Below, piece by piece: positions 1 through 20,400 of a DNA stretch of 64,000 nucleotides (position 1 is the stretch's first letter; each line of letters begins with the position of its first letter). The notes beneath the pieces are model-generated. The model was given only the letters and a program-made list of their open reading frames with translations. It had not been told where the DNA came from and ran no database searches. Both the position numbers and the translations under genes were made by a program. Origin of the DNA: Diplosphaera chodatii (Eukaryota > Chlorophyta > Trebouxiophyceae > Prasiolales > Stichococcaceae); contig JAALGY010000062.1 in NCBI GenBank assembly GCA_032358165.1, forward strand, positions 1,116,001 through 1,180,000, given 5' to 3'.

Positions 1-62
1 CTGTTCCGTTCAGTGTCACCCACGGCAATGCCTAGCATGCTCAACCGTCAGCTGGGGTGCAC

Positions 63-636
63 CTGAAGCCCGCCGTCGGCAGCTGCTCCGCCGGGATGCC
101 CAGCTCGTGGCCCAGCTTGCGCACGGCGGCATGCCGGACGCCCGGCACCGCACCGCTGGCGATGTCCGCCGGCGAGTCCACCTCGGGCGGCTGCTGCCCG
201 TGCAGCGGGTGGCTGCAGCATGTGTTGGTCCACACGCTGGGGAACGTCACCTTGCAAGGGGCGCGTTGCTGCAGCAGCAGGCGGTTGCGGGCGTCAAACA
301 GAAACACCGAGAAGGCGCGGTGCAGGCGCCCCTCCGGCTGCGCGCTGTCAAAGCGGTGCGCATCACGCTTCGAGGCGCTGCCGACAATAGCATCGCTGCC
401 GTCCACCAGGATGCACTGGTCCCGCAGCAGCAGGTCCTCCTGGCTGCCCGTGCCTGCAGGGCATCAGCATCTTGTTGTGCTGTGTGTGAGAGCAGCGGGC
501 AGGCACCATGTGCTTGGGGACACCTGAAGCAGGGGCCAGTCAAGCCTGCGCATGTTGCATCTGGTTCACCGTCCCAGGAGGCTGCTGCACTGCCGTTTGC
601 GCTGCCTGCGGAAGCCACCGTGCTGCAGAATCTCAT
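63..636 (-). CDS. IDI: Isopentenyl-diphosphate delta-isomerase type I, 5' part (gene runs off the left edge)
   Basis: Interconverts isopentenyl and dimethylallyl diphosphate, feeding isoprenoid and carotenoid synthesis. Exon 1 (636-570) starts at an ATG and ends in phase 1 at G|GTGAAC. Exon 2 (453-63) restores the frame and ends at AG|GTGCAC, so the remaining exons lie left of the window. The Nudix-type IDI hallmarks are clear: CILVDG, GRLHRAFSVFLFD, LLLQQR, and the catalytic-cysteine block VWTNTCCSHPL followed by AAVRKLGHELGIP. The 5' end codes only about 30 residues before the conserved domain, so a long transit peptide is not evident. A missed upstream exon is possible. Family assignment is secure; the start is moderate. 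Confidence 0.88.
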
Positions 637-1450
637 GGGCGGGCCCCCAGGGCCCCGCCCCCAGGCGCGTGCCAACTGCCGAAGTGCCAGGCTGCCAGTC
701 TGAAAATGTTGCTCTACGGTGGCTCTTGTACTGAGATTGACGCGGTTTGTTCCTGCGAAACATGATTGTCAACCAGTCGGCACAGTCTCAGTGCACGCGG
801 CACGGAGGAGGTACACGGCCATGTCCTGAGATGCGATAGCTGGACCTGTTGTGACAGTACTACTGCGTGCGCTGGCACCACCGATGTGTTTGCCTGCATT
901 TGGCAGCAACGGCTATCATCACATGTGCACCTGCAGCAGGCGCGCAGCCCCTGCGCAAGCGCACACCCGGGCGATGCACGCTGCAGCTGTGCAGCCTGCC
1001 AACCGCCAGCTTGTCGGCTATCTTGCAACACAAGTGTATACCATTTCACTTGCAGGGGTTATGCACAGCTGAATGAGTTCCGCACGGCGTGTGCTTGTGT
1101 GCTGTGTCCATGATCGTTGCATCGTTCAGCAGATAATCTGCGAGTCCCGCATCTCGCGGGATTCGCAAGCAGCCAGAACAGCCCGCAGGCTTGCCAGTGC
1201 CTGGCCCTCTCTTCGCTGTTTCACCCCGCGATACGACGTATACAAGTGCGCAGTCGCTGCATCGCTCGCAGACGCAGAGGCACGGGCATCATGGCGACGC
1301 TTTGAGGAGCCCTCGTTCCACCAAAGGCCGACAGGCCACCATATAGACACCCCAAAAACAGTGTGGAACGAGACAGCCAGCCCAGCAAACTCGCGGCACT
1401 GCGACGTCGCAGCAACTTGAGCACTGCAAACGCCAGCCCGTCAAGCAAGG
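637..1450. promoter_or_regulatory. Divergent intergenic region between IDI (-) and PABP (+)
   Basis: The two start codons face away from each other over about 0.8 kb, so this stretch should hold both promoters and 5' UTRs. No convincing coding frame was seen. A small inverted repeat, TCCCGC..GCGGGA with a 5-base loop, lies near 1146-1162. Confidence 0.45.
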
Positions 1451-6377
<4,927 letters not shown>

Positions 6378-7338
6378 AGCAGCAAGGCATGGTGAGGGCG
6401 GAGGTGTGCCACGCAGCAGTGTCATATACTGCTGAGGATCAACGAAGGCTGTTCAATGTGCCAGCCAACCGGGGCAAGTGGGTTTCAGTCCTGCAGTCGA
6501 AGGCGATGAGAAGGTACAAGACGGCAGCTACTCACATGCCAGCAATGGCGTGGATGCGCGGGGAGTCACTCATTCGATGAAAATAAGAAATTGATCTGCA
6601 CAGTGCTGCTGAGCAAGGCTGAGCTGTGTGGTGGAAAACATGTGTCGAGTAAGGTTGGCTGCGCTGCAGTGTCTTGATGGCATCGCATCACAGTGTCAGC
6701 TTTTCCCTGCCGAGGAGCTGGTGTCGGAGGCTGTTTGGCATTGGAGCAGGGTGATTTGTTTGATGCAATCATCGTTCATGACGGAGGTTACAACATGCAT
6801 CAAGCCATGGCGTGATCCCCGAGCACGACTTGCAGTGCACATATGCAAGCACCTCGAGCAACCCTGCACCAGCATCAAGAGAGGTGTTGCTGTGCTCGGC
6901 TGGACTCATGTCAGGAGGAGCACTCGTGTCAGAAATCGGCTTCGCAGAACAGCTGTCCAGGCTGTGCGGCCCCTTTAGACCTCCGCATGCGCCGCACATG
7001 GCGGCGCATCTTCTCCTTCACCTGGGGTGCCCGGCCAGAAACAGAGAATGGCTAAAGGTCTCAAAAGTGAATGGGAGTGCCAATAAACTGACAACAGCGC
7101 AATGCTCCATTCACCTGCCGTGCAATGTCATCATCCCCTTCATGCTGCGCGGCGAGATCACCACCAGCTGAGCTGCGCACAGCAAACAGCTGCTCGCCCG
7201 CGCCGCCCGGGGTCCGCCCCGCCTGGCCGGCAAGGTGCACAGTACCTCAGGCCCCGGCGCTCAAGGCCCTCGATGCAGTAAGGCAACAGCCAATGGGGTC
7301 GATGCCTTACTATCACCTGGTGCACATGCTTCACTGAC
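6378..7338. other. Intergenic, 3' sides of PABP (+) and the coiled-coil gene (-)
   Basis: About 1 kb containing the PABP 3' UTR and probably terminal exon(s) or 3' UTR of the minus-strand coiled-coil gene. An AATAAA word occurs at about 7082. No family motif was found on either strand. Confidence 0.35.
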
Positions 7339-8570
7339 CTCGGTACAGCGCCTGGAGCTCCTGTCGGCGCCTGAGCCAGCCGCCCGGTTGCGCTTGCGCA
7401 CAGGCGTCAGCCAGCCGTCCAGGTTCCCGCGGGTGCCGCTGGCCGCGGAATGACAGCTGGTGGCAGGCTTGGCGGCTGCCGCTGCTGCTGCTGCCGGCTG
7501 CTTGCTTGCAGTTGCAATCTGGCTGGCTTGCGCTGGAAGGGTGTGTTTTGACATGGCCGCCTGCTTGCCGGCATCACTTGGCGCAGCATGGCAAACAGCC
7601 TGGCTGACTGGCAGGCTATCTGCGTCGCTTTGTGCAGGTGGTGCTGCCGCCGTGCTGACGCGTGCAGCACCCGCAGCACCGCGCGCTGTGCCGGCTTCAG
7701 GGCCCCATGGCTGCAGGGGCTGGCGCACTGGCTTTGATGCCGCCATGTGGCATGGCACATCAATTGAGGCCGGGTTGGCAGGGCTGTTCGACTGGGGCAT
7801 CACCCCGCTGGCCGGGCCCTCTTTGCAAGAAAGCTGTGGTGCCAGCGACGCTGTTGGGTCAACCAGTGCAGCTGCACGTTGTGCCTGCATTCCAGCTGTG
7901 GGCTGGCTCAGCAGCGCGGGCTTGGCGCCTGCGGCAGGAGTGCCAGCGCCTCGCTTGGTGCGCCAGACGGCTGCGTGCCGTGGCGGCGGCAGCTGCACCT
8001 GCTCTGATGGCTCTTTTGCATCTGGCGCACCACATGCGCTTGGCGCCTCAAGGGGTGCTTCAGCATGCGGACTGCTCAGAGCGGATCGCGCCCAAGTTTG
8101 CTGGTGCTGCTGCGCCGTGAGCATGCTCTGGATGCTTGTGACTGCGTCCATCAGGCCATCGGTCTTTCTGTGCATCTCCTGCAAGCTGCTGCTCAGCGCC
8201 TGGATCATCTCGCTCTGCTGCTGTCCTGCTGACTCAACCTGCATGCATCCACGAACGACATCAGATTGCATTTACTAGTCAGTTCATCTGGTGTGTGTCA
8301 TGTCATGCTGATTCTTGATGTTGCGTATGACGTTTGCTTGCTCTCGTGACTGTAGGCTGACCTTGGAGACTGCTGCAGCCAGGCCACTGCATGTTTCCTG
8401 CAGCAGTTCAGCCTTGCTCTGCAGTGTGGCAGCTGCGGACTTGTCAGCAGCCTGCTGCCGCATGCTGTGCAGCAATCGAGCAGCCGTCTCTGCGGCATGC
8501 TGCACCACATGCTGTCTGGTAACAGTGTCTGGGCCTTGTGACATGCAATACCCAGAGTTCAGCCACTGCA
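7339..8570 (-). CDS. Hypothetical protein with coiled coils and an Ala/Pro/Ser/Gln-rich tail (partial model)
   Basis: Not recognised. The strongest support is a 900-base open exon (8238-7339) bounded by GCAG|GTTGAG and GAG|GTCAGT. It begins with a heptad-like stretch (EMIQALSSSLQEMH, then DGLMDAVTSIQSM) and continues into about 200 low-complexity residues rich in Ala, Ser, Pro and Gln. It ends with a short basic block, GWLTPVRKRNR. A preceding exon (about 8570-8310) is also helical (SKAELLQETCSGLAAAVSKV). More 5' exons probably lie between 8.9 and 9.5 kb, where Ser/Gln/Arg-rich reading frames occur, but I cannot choose between them. The layout suggests a structural or chromatin-type protein. 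Function, start and stop are undetermined. Confidence 0.5.
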
Positions 8571-9672
8571 TGCAGATCAAATATGCACAAAGCATCGACC
8601 AGGTGTTTCATGGCTTCGCCGGCAGGTATAGCATTCACTATCAACACCATGTACCTGCTACCCCATCAGCGTGATCCGTTGCAGTCGCCCCTGAGTCTGG
8701 TGTGAGCCTTGGATCAGACTGCTGACCAGTGACCAGGTCGTTTGTCACATTGCCAGCTGACGCTTGTGAGCCCGTACTGAAAACACCTTGGGGGAATGAG
8801 CCCTGCTGTTCGAGCTAGAGAGCAGCCTATCAGCATGCGATGGCATGAAGCACACTCACAGGTGATGACCGACAAGTACTGATGACAGCAGCCACTTGCC
8901 AAGATGAGTGCCGTCAAAGTCCCACAAACCTGGTGTGGCGTGCTGGGCGGCCCCTCACCGCCGGGCAGCAGCCGGCGGACACCACGTAGCGGCTGGCGCC
9001 TGCCCTGAGATGCAAAGTGCCAGGGCGAGACAGATGGTTGGCGCAGGCTGCTGGTGTATTGCGAGGGAGTCGAGCCTGCGGTCCGACCCTGATGGAACCT
9101 GGGCGGCAGCTGCATGCGCAACACAGCAGCAGGGTATGCACCATTGCATGCACCAGGCGCTGTGCAATCACAATGCACATGTCATGCATCTTGTCATGCA
9201 TGTAAACAGCCTGTGCACCGTTGAAGTGGCTGGGCACGGTGTGCTGCTGCTCGCTCCTGCGTGCTGCTGCTGCTGCACTTGGTGGGTTGCAGCTCTGACG
9301 CTGCATGCAGGTGAGTACGGCCTGCTGGCAGGCGCCACTTGCGATGCTCCCAGCTGCTGCAGGTGCCCTTCATGCCAGCTGTGTTGACTGGCTGGGAATG
9401 CCTGCTGGCTGAAGTCAACGGCACACGGGTCCTGCGAAGCCCTGCGTGCAGGCGCAGGTTGGTACACTCAACATGACCATCATGGCGTGCTGTGCAAAGT
9501 GTAATTCAAGATCTGGGCTGCGTCGGTTGCTTGCCTGAAGCTGCTGGCAAGTGACGAGTAGCCTGCCATCGTTGCTCAACGTGTCATCTGAGCGTGGCTG
9601 GGGGCACAGGGAAAGTCAGACGTGTCGCTGACATGTTATCTGCTGCAATGGCACCTGGTGCGAGCCCATGCA

Positions 9673-9682
9673 TTTTATATAC
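9673..9682 (-). promoter_or_regulatory. TATA-box-like element, minus strand
   Basis: Read on the minus strand the sequence is GTATATAAAA, an excellent TATA consensus in otherwise mixed DNA. It lies upstream of the minus-strand coiled-coil gene and could set its transcription start near 9.64 kb. On the plus strand it reads TTTTATATAC, a poorer match. Confidence 0.4.
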
Positions 9683-10159
9683 GGTGCACGTCTTCGGAGC
9701 GAGCAAGCTTGCGACAACACGCTTAGGTGCGTACAGTCTTGCAAATGCATCGCGTGCATGCATGCGTGTTGTGCTGCTGGCAGGCGTGCGTATTGGTGTG
9801 CGGACAACTAGTCTCGCAAAACCTCTAGTTTTCCCGCCGTCCTCAAGATGGTTGCTGAATACCCTGTTAGCTATTGGCACATGCTTTCTGAGCACAGCAG
9901 CGTCACACCACTGGCGATCCCTCTGCAGTATCTAGGTCGACAGGAGCACAGAAGTAGCGTGAACATGCCTAACATGCACAGGGCCAGCGGCGATGCAGCG
10001 CTGGAGTTCACGGTCTGCCCTCACAGCGGCCTGCCTGATCAAGTCCCGCACAATCAGTGATCATGACAGCTCTGTCAAAATTTGGCTCTAATGATGTGCA
10101 GGTTATGCCAGTCATCACATATTCTGGACAGAATCGGATGTCCGATGAGCTGTGGCACT
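9683..10159. other. Intergenic stretch between the coiled-coil gene and the PGM 3' end
   Basis: Overlapping ORFs of about 100 codons occur on both strands around 9.6-9.9 kb. Neither has a family motif or a splice context. I see no supportable gene. Confidence 0.35.
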
Positions 10160-13932
<3,773 letters not shown>

Positions 13933-14299
13933 ACCATGTCGAATCCGACATCTCAGTCGTCATGTTCAAGAGCAGCGATCAGAGCAGCACCCCAGCTACC
14001 CGCCTCACCATGATCCCCAACCGCAATCCCCGTCCTCCTGATGAACGAGTAGCAGCACTAAAGCCCAGCGAGCGGGTGAGGCTTGGTGGCCGGCAGATGT
14101 TCCTGCTGCTGCACGCAGCCAGCCACCGGGTATCAGCCGGGTTGACGCCAACAAGTGCAGGTGACACACCTGCAGGTTTTGTGAGAACGGGTGCGTCTTG
14201 CATGATGGTTACCTGCTACCAGATCTAGCCGCACAGTGTGAAAGGGCGCGCTGCGCAAACACGGCTGCCATATGCTGCAGACACCTCAGGTGGCTGGTC

Positions 14300-14317
14300 A
14301 CCGTGCGATCGCACGGT
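14300..14317. repeat. 18-bp perfect palindrome in the PGM/mL40 intergenic region
   Basis: ACCGTGCGATCGCACGGT is its own reverse complement across all 18 bases. It lies about 370 bases upstream of the PGM start and 360 bases upstream of the mL40 start, in non-coding DNA. A dimeric transcription-factor site is a reasonable guess. Confidence 0.75.
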
Positions 14318-14676
14318 CAACGCCGAGGAAAAGGTGTCTGCTGTTGTACTGATCTAAGCTCGACCTGAGTGTATCAGCAATGATCTGGCCGCAGCCTGCG
14401 AATTCGCAGGCAATCTTGTTTGGCATCCTGTGAGCGGTGCAGAAACTGCGGGGTTGCAGAATGCAAATCGCAATGTGGGGTTAGTGCAGACCCTTTCATC
14501 ACCAGTACTGAAATCCGGCCAGTTGCCAGCCATGTTGCCTATACACACTTGCATCTGTAAGTTTCTTCTCGCAGTGCACACAACTGTGACACACGTTATT
14601 TCTCTTGGCATCTGTTCGCACGCTCGCTGCATTCGGGCACGGTCTGCGATTCTGCTGCGCACTGCGTTGCCAGTTC

Positions 14677-15497
14677 ATGTTGAGGAGGGGCGCGCTCGCT
14701 CTGCGATATCGCGCCCACGCGGTGGTTGCAGCAGATCAAGCTGCCCAGCTACAAGGGTTTGCTACAGCGGCACAGGGTGCAAAGAAACAAAAGCTCACCA
14801 CTACTAAAGGCGCAAAACAGGCTGTCAGCGGCAAAGATGCACGGGAGGAGAGCGCCTCAGAAAAGAAGTTCAAGCTCCTGCTCGAGGTAGGATCTGCCTC
14901 GCAACCCTGCAACAGCAACGCAAAGTGATGAGCGGGTCTGAGAGGGCAATGCGCTTTGCACGGAGTGCGGCATGGTCGTCATGGCACAAAGCGTATGGTA
15001 GTGGTGCTGATGCATTCGATCTGTGTCTCGTGCAGACGCTAGCGCCTCAAGATGTCGAGGACCTGGAGCTGACGCCGGAGCAGCAGGCAGAGTACGAGCG
15101 GCGAGCGAAGCAGTACAGCCGTCGCAAGATGGCGGAGGAGCGCACCTGGCAGAGCGATCTCACCCGCAGGATCAAGCTGAAGGCGCGCTGCAATTTCCCT
15201 CACTGGGGCGGACGAGTGGGGACACAACGATCAGCCCGTGCAAATGCCGCGGGCTATGCACCAGCTTATGAGCCCCGTTCGGCGCATGTTGATCATGGAC
15301 CCTGGTTGTGGGGATTTCAGCTTGCTGCGGTCGATTGCTTGCAGGAGGCGGCATTGGCAGCACTGCCAGCCGCACTGCGGGAAGCAGCCGACCAACCAGA
15401 CATGACGCCATTTCCCCTGGAGCGCATGGTGCCCACACATACGCCTCCCATCAAAGGCTTTGGTGATCGGGGCCGCAAGCAGAAGTCACAGGCGTAG
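14677..15497 (+). CDS. MRPL40: Mitochondrial large ribosomal subunit protein mL40
   Basis: Component of the mitochondrial 54S/39S-type large subunit. The ATG at 14677 opens a basic, Arg/Ala-rich presequence (MLRRGALALRYRAHAVVAA). Exon 1 ends at 14886 in phase 0 and exon 2 starts at 15036. The helical, charged middle (LTPEQQAEYERRAKQY, RKMAEERTWQSDLTRR) and the ending PFPLERMVPTHTPPIKGF match the mL40 (Mrpl28) family, whose C-terminal hallmark is FPFE..GP.YTPPI. From 15183 to 15344 the frame stays open for 54 codons (ARCNFPHWGG...). This is either coding or an intron with a GC donor (AAG|GCGCGC) and a good CTTGCAG acceptor; family alignment favours splicing. Family call is fairly secure, length is not. 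Confidence 0.8.
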
Positions 15498-15748
15498 TGC
15501 CAGCATGACCAGAGTACCAAATGCTCTTCTGACCGCTTCGGTCGTCTCTTTAGCATGCGCAGACAGCACCGCTTGGAGACATAAACCTCCTATTGATTGG
15601 GCGGAGCAGCAAGCTGCACAGGTGGTTTCTGTGATTTGTCAATGGGACAAGTGCAGTTGCAAAGAATGCAGTACCGTATGGCCCACGCTGCCGCAGAAGC
15701 TTTACCCTCGAGGCCAGTCAGGCATCAGCTCGGTATGACTTATGAACA

Positions 15749-16894
15749 TCAACCGTGCGCTCTTGGCGCTGTCACGCTGCGCTGCGCTTGTGCTGGCCCT
15801 GCATCCAGCGCTGTCATCCCCTCGCGCACCCTGGCCCACGGCAGTGGCTGCCCCTCTGCCAATGCTGCCACGTTCTGCTCGAGCACCTGTGTGGTTTGAC
15901 ATGCAAAACACCGGTGTGCCACGACAAGCAGAACATGAACCGCCTTTGCTGCTGCGCATCAAAGGCAACGAGATGCTGGCATTGCCACAGAAGGTCACCT
16001 GCCGCGGCACTTTGCCTGCTGCTGAAGCCTGAACCTTGCCATTGCTGTCCAGAAACACGTACTGGGGTATACCTGCAATGCCACGCCTTGTTTTCAACCA
16101 CCCTCTCCGGCTTAAATCATGCTTCTAGGACATGGCATCAGTGTTCAACATGGCAGTCAAGTTATGACGTGCAAATGGTTGCAGCAGCCCACCGTTGACG
16201 CCATACTCCGCCACCTCCGGCGCCCATTTGCTGTTGTCCACGTTCAGCGCCACAAAGTTCACCTTGCCTTTGTAAGATTGCTCCACATCCAGTGTGTCTG
16301 GCAGCAGTTCGCGGCAAACCTCGCACCTGCAGTGCATTGAGTGACAACGAATGCCCTCACCCTGCAGAAGCACCTCATCTTCCAGCTGGGAACACTGTCA
16401 AGTGCCGTGCCAGATACGCAACGGAAGACTGCAGAGTGGGCAAGCTCCAACTGCAAACATGCAGCACACCAGCTGGCGTAAAACTCGATGACTGACGGGC
16501 GGTGGTTCGCCAGCGCGGTGGATAGCGGCATCGCGTCCGATGCCAGCGTGTCGAACGAGACGGCTCCTGCGCCCAGCCGCGTGGCGAAGAAGAAGGCTGC
16601 CCCTACGGCCACCCCGCCTACCGCAAGGAGCGGTCCGAGGCTGGATGTCGCAGTTGCCTCCGGCACCAGAGGGATCGGTGCTCCTTCAGCGTCATCCAGT
16701 GCGGGCACGCCATCGTCACCGGGCTCTGCTGCGTGTGCTGTCTGCAACTTACGGGACCGTCTCCTTAGGGAAGCGCTTGGGTGCACCGGGGTGGCGGTGC
16801 GGACATGCATCGATGCTGCATGATGGCCCGGAGCACGCGCGCGAACGGTGCAGATGGAGCTCGATACACACGATCTGCTGGCGATCTCCGACAT
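15749..16894 (-). CDS. HCF164: Thylakoid thioredoxin-like protein HCF164
   Basis: Membrane-anchored lumenal thiol-disulfide protein needed in plants for cytochrome b6f assembly (reducing cysteines for heme attachment). Exon 1 (16894-16470) holds a Ser/Arg-rich chloroplast transit region and one membrane helix ([19 protein letters not shown]). It ends in EFYASW with phase 2. Joining to exon 2 at 16326 rebuilds the redox motif WCEVC. Then come [20 protein letters not shown], the cis-proline loop [10 protein letters not shown] and the tail exon [18 protein letters not shown], ending ...APRAHG (stop 15749). Every junction keeps phase. The start may be the ATG at 16894 or the in-frame ATG at 16810. 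The unspliced genomic frame would read WCAAC, which is intron sequence. Confidence 0.92.
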
Positions 16895-17492
16895 CGTGCT
16901 CCTGAGTGACTGCCACCGTCGTCTGAAATGTCAGAGTGCGAGCGCCAGTCCGGTGTCAATGTGTGCTGCTACAACTTAGCTGGGTGCGGACACTATTCTT
17001 TCTGAACTCTTGATGGCGGTCACAACAGAGGGTTTTAGGATGCGATTGCAAGTAGAATTGCAACTGCAGGTGCAACGTGCTGCTGTTGGACATGCTGAGC
17101 TGTGCGGCAATGACATAATGATCACTAATGAGATCAGGAGCAAACAGCCGACGCGAAGGCATGGACATCTGAGCTTCCACAGGTTGTTCACCCTGACAAC
17201 GGCAGAAAGCCAGCACCCAGAACGTAGGTGGAACCAAAAGCGGTGTACATCGCCAGCAGCGCTTGCTTGCCGCAAAGTACCCGCACAAGCGCGCAACGAA
17301 CAGGACCGAATCAATACATGTCATCACCGCTGTTGTGTTATCTACATTGCGAGCCCCCCAACCAAAATCAAAGCTTGCACATCTATCCCTCTAGCTGATG
17401 CACCTACTTCGGAATCTGTATCTGCTGATGCCATGTGATCGTCTGTCTAGTTGATCAGCTTGGTGACATGCAATGCCACTGGCCACAGTCCA
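16895..17492. other. Intergenic region, HCF164 promoter side and ClpB 3' side
   Basis: About 0.6 kb upstream of HCF164 and downstream of the ClpB stop. It should include the HCF164 5' region and the ClpB 3' UTR. No coding exon with motif support was seen. Confidence 0.35.
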
Positions 17493-20400
17493 TCAGATGT
17501 CGACGGAGTCGGACACCGACACCGTCCCGAGGAGGCTGCTGTCGCTGAGGCCGTGGCCCTTCGGCCTTGTACCGTGGGAAAGCACCAGCTGGTCAGCCTC
17601 GCCATCCTTTGGCGCCGTCACCAGGATCTGCATGCAGACGGGGGCAGCGGTGAGTGAACATCAGACACATGAAGGATCAGGTCTTCGTGTGACAGCCATC
17701 TGCTTCACTGTGCTCATGTTATAGGTGACTGTGCAACGCCAGAGGAGGCGCTCACCACATCCTCCTCCCCGAAATCGCCGCGCAGCAACGCCTTGGCAAT
17801 GGAAGTCTCCTGTGCACCGCAACACCACAGATGCACACGTGGCCCTAGCCACACTGACTTGCTGTGCAGGTGTCATTATCATGTGTTGCACGTGAAATTC
17901 TGCACAGCATGCAGGGCGCACCAGCTGCTGTGACACGGCGCGCTTGACCGGGCGCGCACCAAACACGGGGTCAAAGCCCTGCAGGGACCAAGACTGATAT
18001 AAGGCTCGGCTTGTCGGCAGCACTTGCAGACTGATACCACGAACACACCAGCCCCACGGTACTGTGTTGGCGTGCTCAGTGCTGATCATACAAGGTGTAC
18101 CTTGTCGGCCAGCCACTCGACTGCGGAGTCGTCCAGCTCCAGCTTGATCTTGCGGGAGGCCAGGCGGTCTGCAACACGCTTGGCCTGCAGCCGCACGATG
18201 GTGCCAATCTGCTGCCGGTCCAGACCCTGCAGAGTCCACAGGTGGCGTTAGAGCACAGCTGAGGTTCCAAGTGCCGCTGCTGGTAGGCACGATGAATGTT
18301 CAAGCAAGGAGCCATACTCGAAACACCCACAGCATCAGCTCATCATACCTGGAAGACGATGAACTCGTCGATGCGGTTCACGAACTCTGGCCTGAAGTGC
18401 GAGCGAACCTGCAGAGCCCAGCGCAGAGGCGTCGGGCGCATGAGGTAAATCTGGCCAGCTTTGCCGACATCATGCCAAGTGTCACTGTCTCATGCAAAAG
18501 CCCTGGCATGTAAGAAAAAGTCTGCACAGAATACAGAGCACGGGCGCACCGAGTCCATGACCACGTCCTTCACGCGCTCGGGCTCCCGGCCGCCCATCTC
18601 TAAAATGGCTTGCGACCCCATGTTGCTGTGAAGAACACGACATCAGAGCATGAGCCAGAGGGCCCACAACCAGTGCACCTGGACACAGCCAGGCATGTGC
18701 ACGGCCTGCGGCCTGTTCAGGCAAAAAGCCTCGCGGCAGGGATGGTCTTGGCTCTCGGCAGATGTCCCGCACCTGGTCATGATGATGATGGTGTTTTTGA
18801 AGGAGACCTTCCTGCCCTGGCTGTCTGTGACGATGCCGTCGTCCAGGATTTGCAGCAGGATGTTGAACACATCTGCATGAGCCTGCAGCATGAAGGGGTG
18901 GCTTATTATGCTTGCAGGACTTCGGGGTTGGACACATGACTTTGGCTCCCTCGGCCATGTTGGGCACAGCGTCTGCGGCGCACTCACACTGCTCACCTTT
19001 TCGACCTCATCAAACAGCACAACGGAGTAGGGCCGCCGCCGGACTGCCTCTGTCAGCTGCCCACCCTCGTCATAGCCCACGTACCCTGCATGCACAGACA
19101 GCCTTAGCACACCACAGGTAGGAGAACGCTAGTCAAGCAGGGAGCATTGCCCTCACTGCCGGACCTCTCTACACAAGACACTGCCAACACGCACACGAGA
19201 ATGTCACCTGGCGGCGCGCCGACGAGGCGGCTGACGGTGTGCTTCTCCATGTACTCGGACATGTCGATGCGCACGATGGCGTCCTCGGTGTTGAACAGGT
19301 ACGTGGCCAGCGCCTTGGCCAGCTCCGTCTTGCCGACGCCCGTCGGCCCCAGGAACATGAAGGACGCGATCGGCCGGTTGGGGTCGCTCAGCCCAGCGCG
19401 CGACCTGCGAGCCAGTGCAGCTCAGCTCATCTGTGATTTGGCATCTGTTTGTAATGGCGCCAATGGCGCCTTGCAACCCGTGCAGCGTACCAGCCACTCA
19501 GTGACATGCTGGGAGTCAGACAGAGCTTGCTCACCACATCTGTGACAGTTGTCCTGTTTGCACTGCAGGTCAGCATGCATGCTTTGCACAAGCCGCACCT
19601 CTGGATGGCATCAGCCACCGCCTCGACTGCCTCGTCCTGGCCGACGACACGCTGGTGCAGCACGTCGTTCAGATGCAGCAGCTTTTCCCGCTCACTGGCC
19701 ACCAGCTTGCTGACTGGGATGCCGGTCCACTTGGACACGATGTCTGCGATGTCCACCTCTGTCACCTCCTCTCGGAGCATGCGCGCGCCATCATTCTGCA
19801 GGCCAAGGGAAAGGCCTGCTGACCACACTTACAATAGCACTGTCGTTCCAGGCACACATGCGTCAAGTCAGGCTCATCTTTGCTCCTTCCCACCCTGCAG
19901 CAGGAGGACTTCTGAGCGCAGGGCTAAGTGCATGGCCCCACTTGGCACAGCCAGCATGTCGATGCCCACACTCGCAAAAGCACACAAGCGCACCTGTGCC
20001 TCCAGGGCTGCCTCCGCCTCGGACAGCTGCTTCTGCAGCTGCATGAGGGTGCCGTACTTGAGCTCCGCAGCATGGTTCAGGTCGTAGTCGCGCTCCGCGT
20101 TCTGGATCTCCAGGTTCACGCGGTCCATCTCCGCCTTGATGTTCTGCAGGTGCTTCATCTCGTCCCGCTCCCGCTCCCAGCTCTCGTTCAGCTCCTGCAG
20201 CAGGCAGCAACATACCATGATATAGCGACCTGCCAAGCGTAGGGGCTGATAGCCAAACGTAGGGGCTGGTGGGGCTGGTGTGGGTGCACTGCCCCCTAAC
20301 GATCATGCAGTCGCCCACTACCTCTTGGCTGCGACGCGGGGCCGCAGCAGTGCACACACAGGGCACAATGAGGCCTGTGGTCACATGGCATGAGGACGTT

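Noticed and set aside
9584..9935. Overlapping ORFs of about 100 codons on both strands
   Set aside because: Neither has a homology signal; the region contains a TATA element and is better explained as a promoter.
14605..14676. Upstream TTG-started extension of mL40
   Set aside because: Nuclear genes start at ATG; the ATG at 14677 gives a typical mitochondrial presequence.
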